Of a stretch of DNA of 64,000 bases, positions 44,600 to 56,459 are shown in pieces (position 1 is the stretch's first letter; every line of letters begins with the position of its first letter). The notes beneath the pieces are model-generated. The model was not told where the DNA came from, searched no databases, and was given only the letters and a program-made list of their open reading frames with translations. The DNA is taken from NCBI GenBank assembly GCA_020740775.1, contig JAHEWK010000014.1, positions 248,001 through 312,000 on the forward strand, read 5' to 3'. Both the position numbers and the translations under genes were made by a program. The DNA is from Ilyonectria destructans. Taxonomy: Eukaryota > Ascomycota > Sordariomycetes > Hypocreales > Nectriaceae.

Positions 44600-45312
44600 T
44601 GTGTCTGTGATGGTGTTCCAAGGAGCAGAGCAGGCGGCTGTAGGAATAGCAACCAGCTTTTGGTGTGTGTGAGAGTATGCAGGTTTGTCGGAAAGATGCA
44701 TTGACGAGAACGTGTCTGGCCAAATCACTGGCGTGGGAAAATTTCTCGTGCGCTTTTGTGCACGGGCCGTATTCCCCAATTTTCTCCCTCCAGGCCTCAA
44801 CTTTTGGCGCCTTGGGGCCTTGGGGCCTGGAAACGTTGAAGCGAGGCGAGGATCCTTCGGTTGCCCTGCCAACTTGTTTACAGCCGGTAACTGGTGCAAC
44901 AGGTGCGACGCAACAGGGACCAGGTGCGAGCGAGCAACAAGACAAAGCCACTTGATACTCGGTCTGGTCAAGTCAGGCGCTGCTCCAACTTGCGACAGTC
45001 ATTCTTCTTCCTGACCTACATCCCATCTTTCGATTCTTCGTCTCCCATCTGTATACTCACATTCGGCTGGCCACCTTCTCTCCCCCGCACCAACGCATCA
45101 ACGGCCACCGCCTCCACGTCGAAATACGTTGCTGTCTGCCCTTGTCCGGCAATCTGCGCCCAGTATATTACGTTCCCTGCCCTGTGGTATTCGACTGAAC
45201 CAGCCGCCCGCCTCTTTTCTCCAACCTAACGTCACCGCATTCTTGGGCGACATTGACGCCTGAGACAACTGTCGCTCGCGCTCTCTCTCCAAACGAAGCC
45301 CTGCGCTCAAGC
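44600..45312. promoter_or_regulatory. Divergent promoter region between elongin C and rho4
   Basis: 713 bp between two start codons facing away from each other. The last ~300 bases before the rho4 ATG are C/T-rich, typical of a fungal leader. No gene is recognised. Confidence 0.55.
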
Positions 45313-46293
45313 ATGGCATCATCGTACCAGTACAGCAACTCGTACTACGACACCGAACAGCCACGACGCCAGCAACGCTCCAGCGAGGGCACCGTCAGCA
45401 CCACCATGAGCTCGTCAACGGGCCGCGAGTCGGCGGGGACTCACATGACGGAGGCGCCTACCTATTCCAAGAAGATTGTCGTCGTCGGTGACGGCGGCTG
45501 CGGCAAGACCTGCCTGCTCATCAGCTACAGCCAAGGCTATTTCCCCGAGGTGAGTGGCATGACGTGACTTGGCATGGACAGGAACAAGGACATTGATGGG
45601 CAATTGTCCCATTGTGTCTGAACCAATGCCTATCCTACAACAGTGGCTAACCAGACATCATCAGAAATACGTCCCTACCGTCTTCGAAAACTACATCACA
45701 TACCCTACCCATCCGCCCACCGGTAAGACTGTGGAGCTTGCATTGTGGGATACCGCCGGCCAAGAAGAATATGACCGTCTCCGACCGCTCTCGTACCCGG
45801 AGACCGATCTCATCTTTGTCTGCTTCGCCATCGACTGCCCCAACTCGCTAGACAATGTGCTAGACAAGGTATGCATTTCCAGAAACCGCACATCACTTCT
45901 TCCAAATCCCATACTGACCCTGCCGTTTGATAGTGGTATCCCGAGGTCCTTCACTTCTGTCCCTACACTCCTCTCGTCCTAGTCGCCCTCAAGTCGGATC
46001 TCCGCTACAAGAGGACCTGCATAGACATGCTCAAGACCCAGGGCCTCACTCCCGTCACCACAGAGCAAGGCATGGCAGTGGCCAAGAAGATGAGCGCCCA
46101 GTACATGGAGTGCAGCAGCAAGGAGATGCGCGGAGTCGATGAGATCTTTGAGCGAGCCATTCTCACCGTTGTCGCCAACGACCGAAAAACCATGGAAGCT
46201 TCCGCAGCTTCCGGTTCAAACCACGAGGGGAGGTCATCGCTTCCTGGCGTTGGAGTCGTCAAGAGGAAGAAGAGAAAGTGCCAATTCCTCTAA
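45313..46293 (+). CDS. rho4: Rho-family GTPase, Rho4 type
   Basis: Small GTPase; Rho4 relatives control septation and actin-ring assembly in filamentous fungi. Exons are 45313-45549, 45665-45868 and 45934-46293 (801 nt, 266 aa). A Ser/Gln-rich N-terminal extension of about 50 residues is typical of Rho4. G1 is GDGGCGKT at 59-66. The switch region has YVPTVFENY, and G3 is [36 protein letters not shown] and the base-recognition LKSDLR follow. The protein ends in a basic stretch and a CaaX box, CQFL, for prenylation. The Rho-specific insert is present. The subfamily call rests on the extension and overall sequence. Confidence 0.92.
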
Positions 46294-47091
46294 GCAGCCC
46301 CAACTGCTAGAGGTTGACGTCTCGGAGAGATATCTTAACACATTTTTTGCACCTCCTTCGCTCGCTCCCCTTCTATGAGAGGGGAGACAGGTACAGGCGA
46401 GGTGGGCACACCGGCATAAAGAGTTGTAATGACCATCGCATGAATCTTGTTTCTTATAACGATTGCACCTTATGTTTTTGCTCTGTTGCTTTTTACACGC
46501 TGACGAGGAAGTCCCGCCAGCGATGGTCAACCGGGACGAACCCCTCCGAGGTCGCTGGGAAGCGCTCCCTCGACCAGACGAGGAAGTGTAGATCTCGGAG
46601 AACGGGGACAGAAGGGACCTGGATGGTATGGTATGGTACATAGGGGAAGCGCGCGCGTCGGCCTTTGGAATGATTTAGAAGACGGGCTATTCGGGGCTGG
46701 TTCAGGGGAGAGGGAGGAGAAATACGGGTTGTTTTTATGTACTCGATGGGCATATGGGTGGTTGTTTCATGCGGCCGGGTGCTTCTTCCTCTTGTTCTTA
46801 TTTCATTTTTCTGTTTGTATCATGATTCCGTTGAGTCATTGGGTTGGGATAGGACATACAAAACATCTTCAAAGCATTGCCAAGTTGTCTCCTTTACTGT
46901 GACGTCCAAGCTGTGCACGCATAGCATGTTAAGTCACCCCCCCTGTAAAGCTTGTATGGGACTTCCTCTGGGAGAACCATGCGCGCTTGTATATATCCAC
47001 ATCTCGACATGAGCGAGCAGTAGCGTTTTCGTGCATCCTCGCAGCCTTTGGGTATCAATCAATCCAGTCCAGTTCCGTTCCGTTCGTCCCA
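46294..47091. other. Convergent 3' region of rho4 and dad1
   Basis: Both flanking genes end here. It should hold two 3' UTRs. A GGTAT repeat occurs near 46624-46637. No gene is recognised. Confidence 0.5.
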
Positions 47092-47559
47092 TCAAGTCTC
47101 CTCGCGCTTTCCGTCCTCGTGCTGCCCATGCTGCTGTCCAGTATGCTGCTCCCCCTGCTTCACTGTTTCTCCTTCGCCCTCGCCATCCTTGTCCATAACG
47201 GTCTCAAACTGCGACCACAGCGCCTCGACCGACGAGAACTCGTTGCCGACCTACCCATCGTCTCCCATCAGCTATCCACGCCACACGAGCAGAGCAAGGG
47301 TGCCTGGGAGTAACTTACCGCAATGACAGCCTCCAGTGACCGGTTTAACTTGTTGATGTTTGCTAGGACGTGCTCGAAGCTCTATGCAGCCCGGAGGCGA
47401 TGATGTCAGTGTTTGGTTCGGGGCGTGTCTCGAGTGACGCTCCGGACGAGGATCTGGACACACCATGGCAATCTCGCCAATGAGGGCTTCGCGCTGCTGC
47501 TCAAAGTACGTCTTCTCGTGGGCGCCCATGGCGGACGCGGACCGTGGGTTGGACGCCAT
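47092..47559 (-). CDS. dad1: DASH complex subunit Dad1
   Basis: Kinetochore subunit of the DASH/Dam1 ring, which couples chromosomes to spindle microtubules. Exons are 47464-47559, 47319-47381 and 47092-47250 (318 nt, 105 aa). Conserved blocks are [36 protein letters not shown] and [16 protein letters not shown], which together cover the whole Dad1 core. The C-terminal ~30 residues are charged and Gln/Glu/Gly-rich. The introns are phase 0 (GTGTGT and GTAAGT donors). An AT-rich inverted-repeat element lies about 160 bp upstream of the start codon. Confidence 0.93.
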
Positions 47560-47717
47560 GGTTTCCGTTGTCGGTGCGGTCGGGATGTTGACGACGATGG
47601 CCGTCGCGTGGGGAAATAGAGGCGCGTATTTGGCGGGGCGCTGCGGCGTTTGGTGGGGTCGGGTCACTGCTCATGGCACATGCCCACTGGAATTCAGCGG
47701 TGTCTACATGCGCGCTG

Positions 47718-48062
47718 AACCTGCCCCTTGCCCCACATTCTAGCTGACCTGATTCTTGCCCCATAAGTCACAAGTTTAAAGGTATAAAATCGATTTAGAA
47801 CTAATTTAGATATTAGATAAGATATTTATCTATTTAAATATTTTGAAAATTCTATAACTTTTAAAATAAATCTTAATAAATCTTTAAAGGATTATACTAT
47901 ATTTATATTATTATATAGATTTTAAAAAGACTTTTTATTAAAAATATACTATTAGTTTTATAAGTTAATTTGGAATCGATTCAGAATTGATTTTATACCT
48001 TTAAATCTATAACTTGTGGGGCAAGAATCAGGTCATCTAGAATGTGGGGCAAGGGGCAGGTT
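47718..48062. mobile_element. MITE-like AT-rich element with long terminal inverted repeats
   Basis: The left arm from 47718 (AACCTGCCCCTTGCCCCACA...) matches the reverse complement of the right arm ending at 48062, over about 75-80 bp with only a few mismatches. The 20-bp blocks CCTGCCCCTTGCCCCACATT and TGACCTGATTCTTGCCCCA are shared. The ~185 bp between the arms is extremely AT-rich and has no open frame. The structure suggests a non-autonomous DNA transposon (MITE). The AT-rich interior is what RIP produces in Sordariomycetes. No clear target-site duplication was found. Confidence 0.75.
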
Positions 48063-48330
48063 TAGATCTACTGACAACTCAATTCAGTGACCGCAACCCA
48101 GATCATGACAACTACGGCGGCACAATTCACACTAATTTTGGAACAGGGATTTTAATGCATCTTAGCTTCTCACATATATCTTTCACAAGTATCTACGTAT
48201 TTAAACACAAGAAAAAAAGCACGGCTATATAGTTACAAGTTGGCCCTGCCGATTCCATCCCAACCCAAACGTCCCTTCGTCATGCGCCGAACGTTGACAC
48301 ACTTTCCATCGAATGATATACAGGTCCACT

Positions 48331-48354
48331 TCTCTTCTCTTCTCTTCTCTTCTT
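48331..48354. repeat. TTCTC pentanucleotide repeat
   Basis: About five tandem CTTCT/TTCTC units just downstream of the SNT1-like stop codon. Confidence 0.8.
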
Positions 48355-48377
48355 ATTCTTCGCTATCCTTCTCTTCC

Positions 48378-51300
48378 TCATCTTCGGTATTGATCAGGAT
48401 GTCTGTCATATTCGTGAGGTGGTCGTAGATTTCTAGCCATCATCTCTCGTGGGTCACGAGGGTCTCGAGGGTCGCGAGGGTCGCGAGGGTCTCGAGGATC
48501 TCGGGGATCTCTAGGGTCTCGGGGATCCCTGGGGTCCCTGGCATCTCTCATTTGAATGTCTCGAGGGTCTGGGCCGGGGTAAGGACCCGGTTGTTGCGGT
48601 GGTGGACCACGCGCGTCATATCCGCCAGGGGTGTAGGTACGGCCCGGCATCTCTCTAGGATCCCGAGGGGCGGGCCCTGGAGTAGAGGCATACCGAGGGT
48701 AGGCTTGGGCTGGCTGCTGGACAGGCTCCTGTCCTCGCGAAGTGGGTGGCGGATATCGTCCTTGCATCTGGTGCTGCGGTGGCTGCTGCGGCGGCGCCGA
48801 CCCATAGTACGACCCGCCGCGCCCATCGTCCCTCATGGACAGGTGATGAGGCTGCTGTTGGAGGGGTGGTGCTGGTGCCGACGACCAGGAGGGTGCTGGC
48901 GTTGCCGGCTTAGTGACGGGATGCTGAGATGACCACGATTGCTGCTGGGGAGGCTGTGAGGTATTCGGGGGAGGTTGTGACGGCCAGCCAGTTGGCTGTT
49001 GGAGGCTCGGTGGGCCTTGCTGGTGGGCAGGTGGCCACGAGTTCTCACGGCCGCTCTGAGGGACCTCACGCGACCGAGATGACGACGGATGCATCGCGTA
49101 TTGGGCAGTTGGCGAACCGCCATGGGGTTGTTGGCCCCCTCCGTACGATGTCGGATATCCAGCTTGGTACTGAACCTGTCCTGGTTGGCTCGGCGGAGGA
49201 TAACGATGAGCGCTCTGGGGTGAGTTTGTTCCACTTGGCTGCGTTGGCTGATAAGGGTTTTGGCGGTAATAGTCCCTCTCCCCAACAGCTGGGTCTGACA
49301 CTCCAAGCGATGCTCTTGTAAGACCGATATGCTGAGGTTGAGGCGATTCTGCGTATGTCGGTTTGAGGGATGGCATTGCCGATGGTCCAGACTGTGCTCG
49401 GCCGTACGGAGGATACTGAGGCTCTGGCTCCCGACGCATCTGGGGGGGAGGTGGGCGACCCATGTTTTGAGGTGGAGGGGTCGGTGACGGCCTCACAGGA
49501 GTGCTAACGACATCATTGACTCGCTTCGGTGGCGGCGGCGCATCATCATTGAGCAATGACATGATGTTGAGTCCCTTTCGAGGCTCCGAGGGCCGAGGCG
49601 GTGGTGCTGCTGCCACCGGAGTAGGGGTATTAGCCTGAGGTGGTGAGCCGTATTGCTGCATTGAGCCCGATGACTGCCTTTGCTGCAGCGACGAGATCGG
49701 CCGGTTGGTAGGAGTGCCCATCTGAGGTGACTGAACAGGGGGCTGTTCACTGAGCAAGTTTCGGACTGGCTGTGAAGGCGTTTGCTGCTGGATAGGTGGA
49801 GGGTAAGACTGAGGTCGGCCGGCCTCTTGAGGTGGTGGCCGTGCCAGAGTCTGGCCAAGGCTTGGATGCTGGCGATGACCGAAAGGCTCATAGTGGTGTT
49901 GCTGCGGTGCCACCTCAGGCTCTTGCTTGACTCGAAGCGTCTGCCGCTCCGGTGGCCGAGACATCTCCCTCTCCCTCTCCCGCTGCTGCTGTTGTTGTTG
50001 TTGTTGATGTTGATGTTGTTGTTGCTGCTGTTGCTGCTGTTGCTGCTGCTGCTGTTGCTGCTGTTGCTGCTGCTGTTGCTGCTCCCGCATCATCTCTATC
50101 TTCTGTCGCTCCATTTGAGCATTTTGTTCGTGCATTGGGTCGTTCTGGGCCGGTTGTAGGGGCTGTGCGGCCGCCAACGGTCGCTGCTCTCGAGATTCCG
50201 TAACAGGGGGACCTGCCGGGGCCTTTTGAGGCAGTGGTACTCGCTGTTGTACAGGCTCACGATCACGGTCAGGGAATCCAAACGGAGGGGCTCGCAGAGG
50301 CCTTGGACCTGGCGACATCGTTTGCGAGACTGGTTGGGGCGGCTGGTGCTGCTGCATAGCCAAGGGCGGCTGTTGCGGTTGAACAAGCGGTTGTTGGACT
50401 GGCGCCTGTGCGATGGGAACTCCGTAGCCGCCCGCAAACTGTGGGCCTCGGGGAGGTTGGCCGGCGGCGTCCATCTTGCCTTGCACCGGTTCATTATGTA
50501 GATCGATACCAGGAGCAACAGCAAGCGGCCTTGACGCGTTTGCCGCAGAGGTATCGTATCTCCTACCTCGGCCGCTGGTCGATGGCTGAGGGGGGTCCGG
50601 CCGCTTCTCGCCTCTGGCTCGTTTCCCGTCTGCTTCTTGCACGATGGCCTCCCATTCGGTCTTACCTTGGTCCTTCTGTCGCACAAAGTAGTTCTTGACC
50701 TATCATATTATTAGCAGCGGTCCGTAATAAACACACGCACTCAACATACCATCACTGCCGTCTTGGATCCCATGTGAGCCGCAATCGCTGTCCAGTCCGA
50801 CCCAAACGCCCGCAAAAGGTGTGGGAAGTCATTAGATTCGGACACACTCCAGTAGCTTGAGGCTTGGGTCGGGGCTTTCCGTTCTTGTTGCGGCTGAGCC
50901 AAGTTGAAGGTGGTCATGGCCGGTTGAGGTGGAGGCTCCGGCCGGAGCGAAGGCGCTGCCATTACTTCGGAAATAGTCGACACAATAGGCGGGGGCCTTT
51001 CCAATGGCTGGACGGGCGGTTGTTGCGGCGGCTGGACGGGGAACGGCGGCTGGATTATGGACGATGGCTGCTCGAACTGAGTCGGCATGCGAGCAACCTC
51101 GGGGGGTGGAGGGGGTTGTTGTGGCTCGACGTTGAGGGCCCGCGAATTCGATCGCGAGCGTCCTTTGCCAGTCCCCGCTGCAGGAGCCGCTGCCAGTGTC
51201 TGGTTAACCTTAGGGACCTTGGGCTCCTTATCCTTGGCCGCCTTCCGTCGTCCCTTTCTGCCATCGACCTTCTCACCGTCGCCCTTGGCGGCAGCAGAAT

Positions 51301-54300
51301 TTCCACGGCGACCCGGAGTTCCTGACGGCGTTGAGTTCTCAGTATCAACAGGGGGCTGCTCGAATCCCCATGTTGGTGCAGCAGCTCGTCGCGGTCTTCT
51401 CCGTTCGCCGTTCTCTCCAGTTTCGTGGTTCTCTTCGGCTTCGGGTTCGCCATTCCCAAGTTCGGATACCAGGGCACTGGATCTTTGTTTACCTCGTCCA
51501 CCCTTCTTGCGCCTCTTAGGCTGCTTCTTGAGCTTCTCCTTAAGATTAAGCTCCTTCTTTCGCATGTAGTAGTATTGGATGCAACTGCCAAAGTCTCGAT
51601 GCGGCACAGCCTCTGCAATTCGCCCCCACTGCTTCGGCGCTTCCAAGTATCGCTTCTCGAACAGACCGCATTCTTCCTCCGTAAAGTTATTAACAGGAGG
51701 CAAAACGCGCCATGCTGAGACCAACCTCTCAGGGGGGGTAAAGCCAGACTGGTCAAGATATTGGATGTTGTCCTTGTCTTCCTCTGTCCAAATCATATCC
51801 GGGATGATGGCCTCTTTCTCGGTGCGGTACTTCTCCTTCTGCGCCCTTAGCTCGCGCTCTCTTCTTTCTTCATCCTCTCGCATGGATGCCTGCAAGACTC
51901 GCTCCAGGTCCCGTTCTGTCGCAAAACGTCGACCACGGCCACTGCCTTCGTGCTTTTGCTCCGGCGTTACGGTGCCAGGTACTTCAACAGCCGTTGAAAC
52001 AGAAAATTTGCCTCGGCTTTTGACAGCGGCGGGGTCGTTCGATGCAGTAAATTTAAGGTAGTGCTCGTAATTATCCGCGTAGATCTTACGTTCACTGTCT
52101 TGTTCCGTCGTTTTCTCAAGTGAGATCTTGTCGAGTTGCTCAATGACGTAATCATCGATGATCGAGTCCGAATCCAATGTATTGAGGAAATCCCTGTCTT
52201 TGTCCCATGGCATGCAGCTGTAGTCGGGCAGGCTGTCAATCGGAGGGGTGGTCATGTACTGCCTAACAGTGTCGATATTCATGTAGGAGTCGTCTTCTGA
52301 TTCGGTTTCGTCGTCATCAACCTGGGAAGGTGTACTTGGTGGCTTGGAGGCTACCTCAGTTGTTTCCAGCGGAACGTTTAAGGCATTGTCGGCGGGCTGT
52401 GGTTCCTCGAGAGGTGCAGGAGCAGCCTTCTCTTGGGGGGGCTCCAAGGGCTTCGCAGGCTCTGCCTCTGGGGCAGGTAGGAGCTTCGGAACTGCGTCTT
52501 CCTTAGAGCTGACCTCGAGGGTGGGAATAGCGTCATCGGGGGTGGGGGGGACTGCCGCGGTCGGTGTGTCAATCTCCATCTCCTCGGTCTTTGGTTCAAC
52601 CGGTGGCGCAGCGGGTTCCTTGACGGGTTCCTTGACGGGTTCATTGACGGGTTCATTGACGAGTTCATTAGCAGGTTCCTTGACGGTCTCCTTAATGGTC
52701 TCTATGACGGTCTCCTTCACGATCTCCTTCACGGGTTCTTCCACCTTTTCGACAGTTGGGATGGGCTCGGATTCTTTCGCAGGTGCGGTCTCCGGTGCCT
52801 TCTCTGCGGCATGCTCGAGCTCCATTGCGGGCTGCTTTTCGGATTGTTTCTCAGCTTCCTTACCGATCTCCTGGCCAGGTTGGGTTTCGAGCTGTTTTCC
52901 GGTGTCGTTTTCGGGCTGATTCTCGAGCGGCTTCTCGGGCTGCCTTTCGGGATGCTCTTCAAGTTGCTCCTCAAGTTGGGTTTCGAGCTGTTTCTCAAGT
53001 TGCTTCTCGAGCTGCATCTCGGACTGCGTCTCCGACTGCGTCTCCAGTTGCTTCTCGAGCTGTTTCTCCACGAGCTCCTCAGATTCCCTCTCGGACTTCT
53101 TCTCAGACGCCTTCTCGGATATCTCCTCAAGTTTCTTCTCAGGCTCCTTCGGAGGTCCTTCAATCTTCTCTGGCACCTCCTGAGGAGCGTCAGGAACGTC
53201 GGTCATCTCGATATCGATGTCCGTCTTCTGCTCATCCAAATCCATGTCTGGTCTCTGAACGGCAGACGATGCTTCCTTGACCTCTTTCACGATCTGGGCT
53301 GGCTCGGCTTCCTTGGTCTCAACAGTTTCTTTGACCTCCTCGATTTCCTTGGCCTCCTCAACCTCTTCGTCCAATTGAACCACGATTTCGGATAATGGCC
53401 CCATCATTTCCATCAGTCCTTCGCCTTCGCTGAGAATCTTAACCATGGATCCATGAGATAGAGCAGCGAAGCGAGCCATCACTTCCGTAGGTAGCTTCGG
53501 CTTTTCAAGCTTCGCCAGCTCCGCTTCGGTTTTTTCGATTTCCATAGCAAAGTAATCTGCCATGTCGTCATCATCGTCGGACTCGGAATTCTGCTCTGGC
53601 GGTGCAGTCTTGGGCGGTAGCTCGAATCTCACAACCGCAACATTTGGCCCCCTCCGTTTTCGTTTCGGTGTGTCCTTCTGGGCTTGGTTAGACTCGTCGA
53701 CCCGCTCGGTTAGACCTTGAGGGAACTTGGCCACGCTTTCGATCGTCGGCGATGGGCCTGGTCCCCCTCGGTTAGCATCCCTGAAAGTCCGAATGTCCCG
53801 ATCCATCGATACCCGAGCTGATTGCGACTCTCGCTCGGATTTGACGGTGATTTCTCCTGGTTCGGCGCTGTACTGGGAGCGTGCTCGGTTGTCAATGCCG
53901 GAGAGATGAGAGTCCGACTTTGCATCGCTACTGCGAGGTCGTCTGTCGTCATCGTGGTGGTCATGCTGGAAGCTGTCAGGCCGAAGGGGGGGAGGTCGAT
54001 GTTGTACAAAACTTGGCGACCTCATCATCTTGGGAGAATCCGGGGCCTTTTTTAGGTTGGGGTTGATCCATTGCTTACTCGACGGGCGTTGTTGCGGCTT
54101 TTGCTGTTGGGCGCGAGGTCCAACGGGGATGGGCGGGCTGTCGAGCGGCTTGCCCAGGCCGGGTTGAAGAACAGAGGATTCATGTCCGCCAGAATGTCCG
54201 GCAGAGAGAGGCCGGTCACCGAAGGCCCGTGGGGCCGTTGGAGGAGCCTTTCCGGCGGCACTGGCTGGCGCGTAACCGTCTCCAACGCTCAGGGCTCTAT

Positions 54301-55439
54301 TCGGAACTGATCCAAACGCTGGTGCTGACGGTGCAACTGGAGGGGGCGAGACCTCCTTGTTCGAAGGCGCAGTCTCGTGACCGGCGTTTGCGCGAGCCTC
54401 CATTTTCGACCGGAATAGCTCACGCTCACGGGGGGGTTCGTCTCGAGGGTCGCGTCGGGCGTCTGCTTCTCCATATCGGTCCATCCGTTCCATTCGATCT
54501 CGTTCTTCCCGTTCCCGAACCCAGCGGCCTTCCTGAGACCTGCTGCGCGGGTAACGGTCGCCTCGATCGTCCATATACGGTCCTCTCCCCCGACCGCGAT
54601 CGGCAGGCCAATCACCTCGTCCTCTTCCGCGACCACGGTGGAACCCACCCCCGCGAGGGTATGGCGACATGCCGAATTGGGGGTCTGATGATGAGGAGCC
54701 CGCTGACGGAGGGCCGCCGTCTCGTGAGCCACGTCGAGACCTATCCGCGTCAACTCCAAGGGGTCCATCGCGCTCTCGATCTCGGAAATCTCGTGTTGGC
54801 GACCTTGCCCGGCCGATAGGAGAACGTCGTGCCCTAAAATCTCTTGCATCGCGCCAGTCTCTGTCTCGGTCGCGATCGCGCTCGCGCTCTCGACTCCGGT
54901 CATCCCGGTATCGCTCGCGATAATCGATGTCTCGGTCTCGTCCGCGATCCCTACTCTCATCTCTGGAAGACCATCCGCGCCCTCGGCCGCGTCCGCGACC
55001 ACCTCTGAAGTCCCCGACGAAGCCTCCGCCTCGAGGGCCGCTGGGTGGATCTATCAACGCCTTGGGGCCTCGAGGGGGCTCCCTTCGTAATGGGTCGCCA
55101 AACGAGTCGCGACCGGGTGGGAAGGTCGAGTTGTTGGACCTCACCTCGGCTGAGGAACGGCGCCTGTCGCCATCGCTATACTGCGCGGCACGGTCATAGC
55201 GCTCGGGAGAACGGTCTCGAGGCGACCTGGATCGCTCGTATCTCGAGTACCGTGAAGCCCTAGAAGAAGAATGAAGGTGAGTATGGGGAACGGCGTGGTT
55301 AGAATGACGGGTAGGGTTTGTGATTTAGCAGAACCAGTAGACTGCATCAACATCTACGCGAAGGTGGAATCGTTGCCAATGCGGATGACGGGGAAGATGT
55401 GGTGATATGAGCGACAGCAGCAAAGGACAGCACGTACAT
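48378..55439 (-). CDS. snt1: SANT-domain co-repressor, SNT1/NCoR-like (Set3 complex type)
   Basis: Very large nuclear protein related to yeast Snt1, scaffold of the Set3 histone deacetylase complex. Coding exons are 55438-55439 (AT), 50750-55259 and 48378-50699 (6834 nt, 2277 aa). The initiator codon is split AT|G by a 178-nt intron, giving MASRYSRYERSRSPRDR. The frame has no other ATG for about 200 codons, only a GTG at 55144. The N-terminal ~350 residues are Arg/Asp/Ser-rich. A long Lys/Glu-rich region contains EKQLE and KEPVNEP repeats (about 670-890). The first SANT domain (FTEEECGLFEKRYLEAPKQWGRIAEAVP...YYYMRKKEL) is near 1185-1235. The second (YWSVSESNDFPHLLRAFGSDWTAIAAHM...KNYFVRQK) is near 1465-1520 and spans the last junction. 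The C-terminus is Pro/Gln-rich, with a poly-Gln tract and DPR repeats. Confidence 0.88.
48450..48540 (-). repeat. DPR tripeptide repeat in SNT1-like C-terminus
   Basis: About ten 9-nt units encode Asp-Pro-Arg in tandem near the C-terminus of the SNT1-like protein. The codons vary between units. Confidence 0.85.
49983..50083 (-). repeat. Poly-glutamine (CAG/CAA) tract in SNT1-like protein
   Basis: About 33 mostly CAG/CAA codons, interrupted by a few His codons, encode a Gln-rich stretch near residue 1710-1745. The mixed codons argue for an older tract, though length variation between strains is likely. Confidence 0.9.
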
Positions 55440-56459
55440 TGCGACGAATGGCAAGACCTAGACTTTGGTCGTCCGGTGATAAATAAAGATCTGCCCATGC
55501 ACCGGTAAGATGTCTGCATGAACTGGATATGGCGTCGTGGTTAGGTGATTGAAGATGGTCGTCGATGGTGGTACTTTGACTTTCGACACGACCGTAGCTA
55601 GTGGAACCAAGAGTCCGTCGAGGTCCCCCCCGTAGAGCCGCACGGGGGTTAGTTGCAGGGCGCAGGCGGCGAATAGGGCGCTGGGAACGAGCCCAGGCCG
55701 AGCGAGCGAACGTAGTTGGAAGTCGTCGACCAAATGATGCAGACGCGCGAAAGCCGGAGCGCGCGCGATGTGTTGAAGGGCGAGAATGGCGACAGGCCGG
55801 CGACGGGCGGGTTTGAAGGTGAAGGATTGAAGATGGATGGCTCTGGGGCCTTGCAGCCTCAGCACTGCAAAATACGGCCGGCCAGTGGGCTCCTGTCGCG
55901 TGGCCGGCGCATCTTACTGGACAGCGTGCGCTAAACCGTGAACCGTGAACCGAGAACCGCCTAGTGGCTCACATCGACTGCCTGTGCCACATGGGGCTTG
56001 GGCTGGGGCTTGTCCCAAAACTGCCGCCACGCGCTAGTCCTAGAACGGGCGGGTCTGGCGGTGGAGCGCTATGCCCACGCCCAAGACCTTGCTGGGGGTT
56101 TTTGCTCCCCACGCCCACAAGCCAAAGACTCAAAGCCCAATTGCCCCCGCCGTGTGGTTGTGGTCGGTCGTCTGCGGAGCCCGGAGCCGGGATTTATTCT
56201 CACAAGAGGCGAAAAGAAAGTGAAGAGTCAGCGGGTTGCGGAAAAAAATATACCAACCGAAACAAGAGACCTACCTCCAAAAAGTGGCCCGTGTCTGAGA
56301 CCATTGCATGAGATAACTCAACCCAAGCAATACATACACTTCATACATCACTGGGTCTGACTTGACGACTATTACGGCGCTTTTCTCCATTATTGTAAAG
56401 TTTTCTTCTCGTCACTCTCGCTTGTAAATTCGGATCACTCAACCTGCCAACCCGCCGCC
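55440..56459. promoter_or_regulatory. Divergent region between snt1 and deoxyhypusine synthase
   Basis: 1.0 kb between the SNT1-like first exon (-) and the DHS ATG (+), so it carries both promoters and the 5' UTR of each. Open frames up to 135 codons are found on both strands without domains. Confidence 0.5.

Larger units (their letters stand above)
47560..48377. other. Intergenic between dad1 and snt1, containing an inverted-repeat element
   Basis: 818 bp: the dad1 upstream region, then the AT-rich element at 47718-48062, then about 315 bp leading to the SNT1-like stop codon with a TTCTC repeat at 48331-48354. No gene is recognised. Confidence 0.6.

Noticed and set aside
55142..55144. GTG at 55144 as the start of the SNT1-like protein
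   Set aside because: Not a standard eukaryotic start; the frame continues upstream to an acceptor and a better AT|G start.
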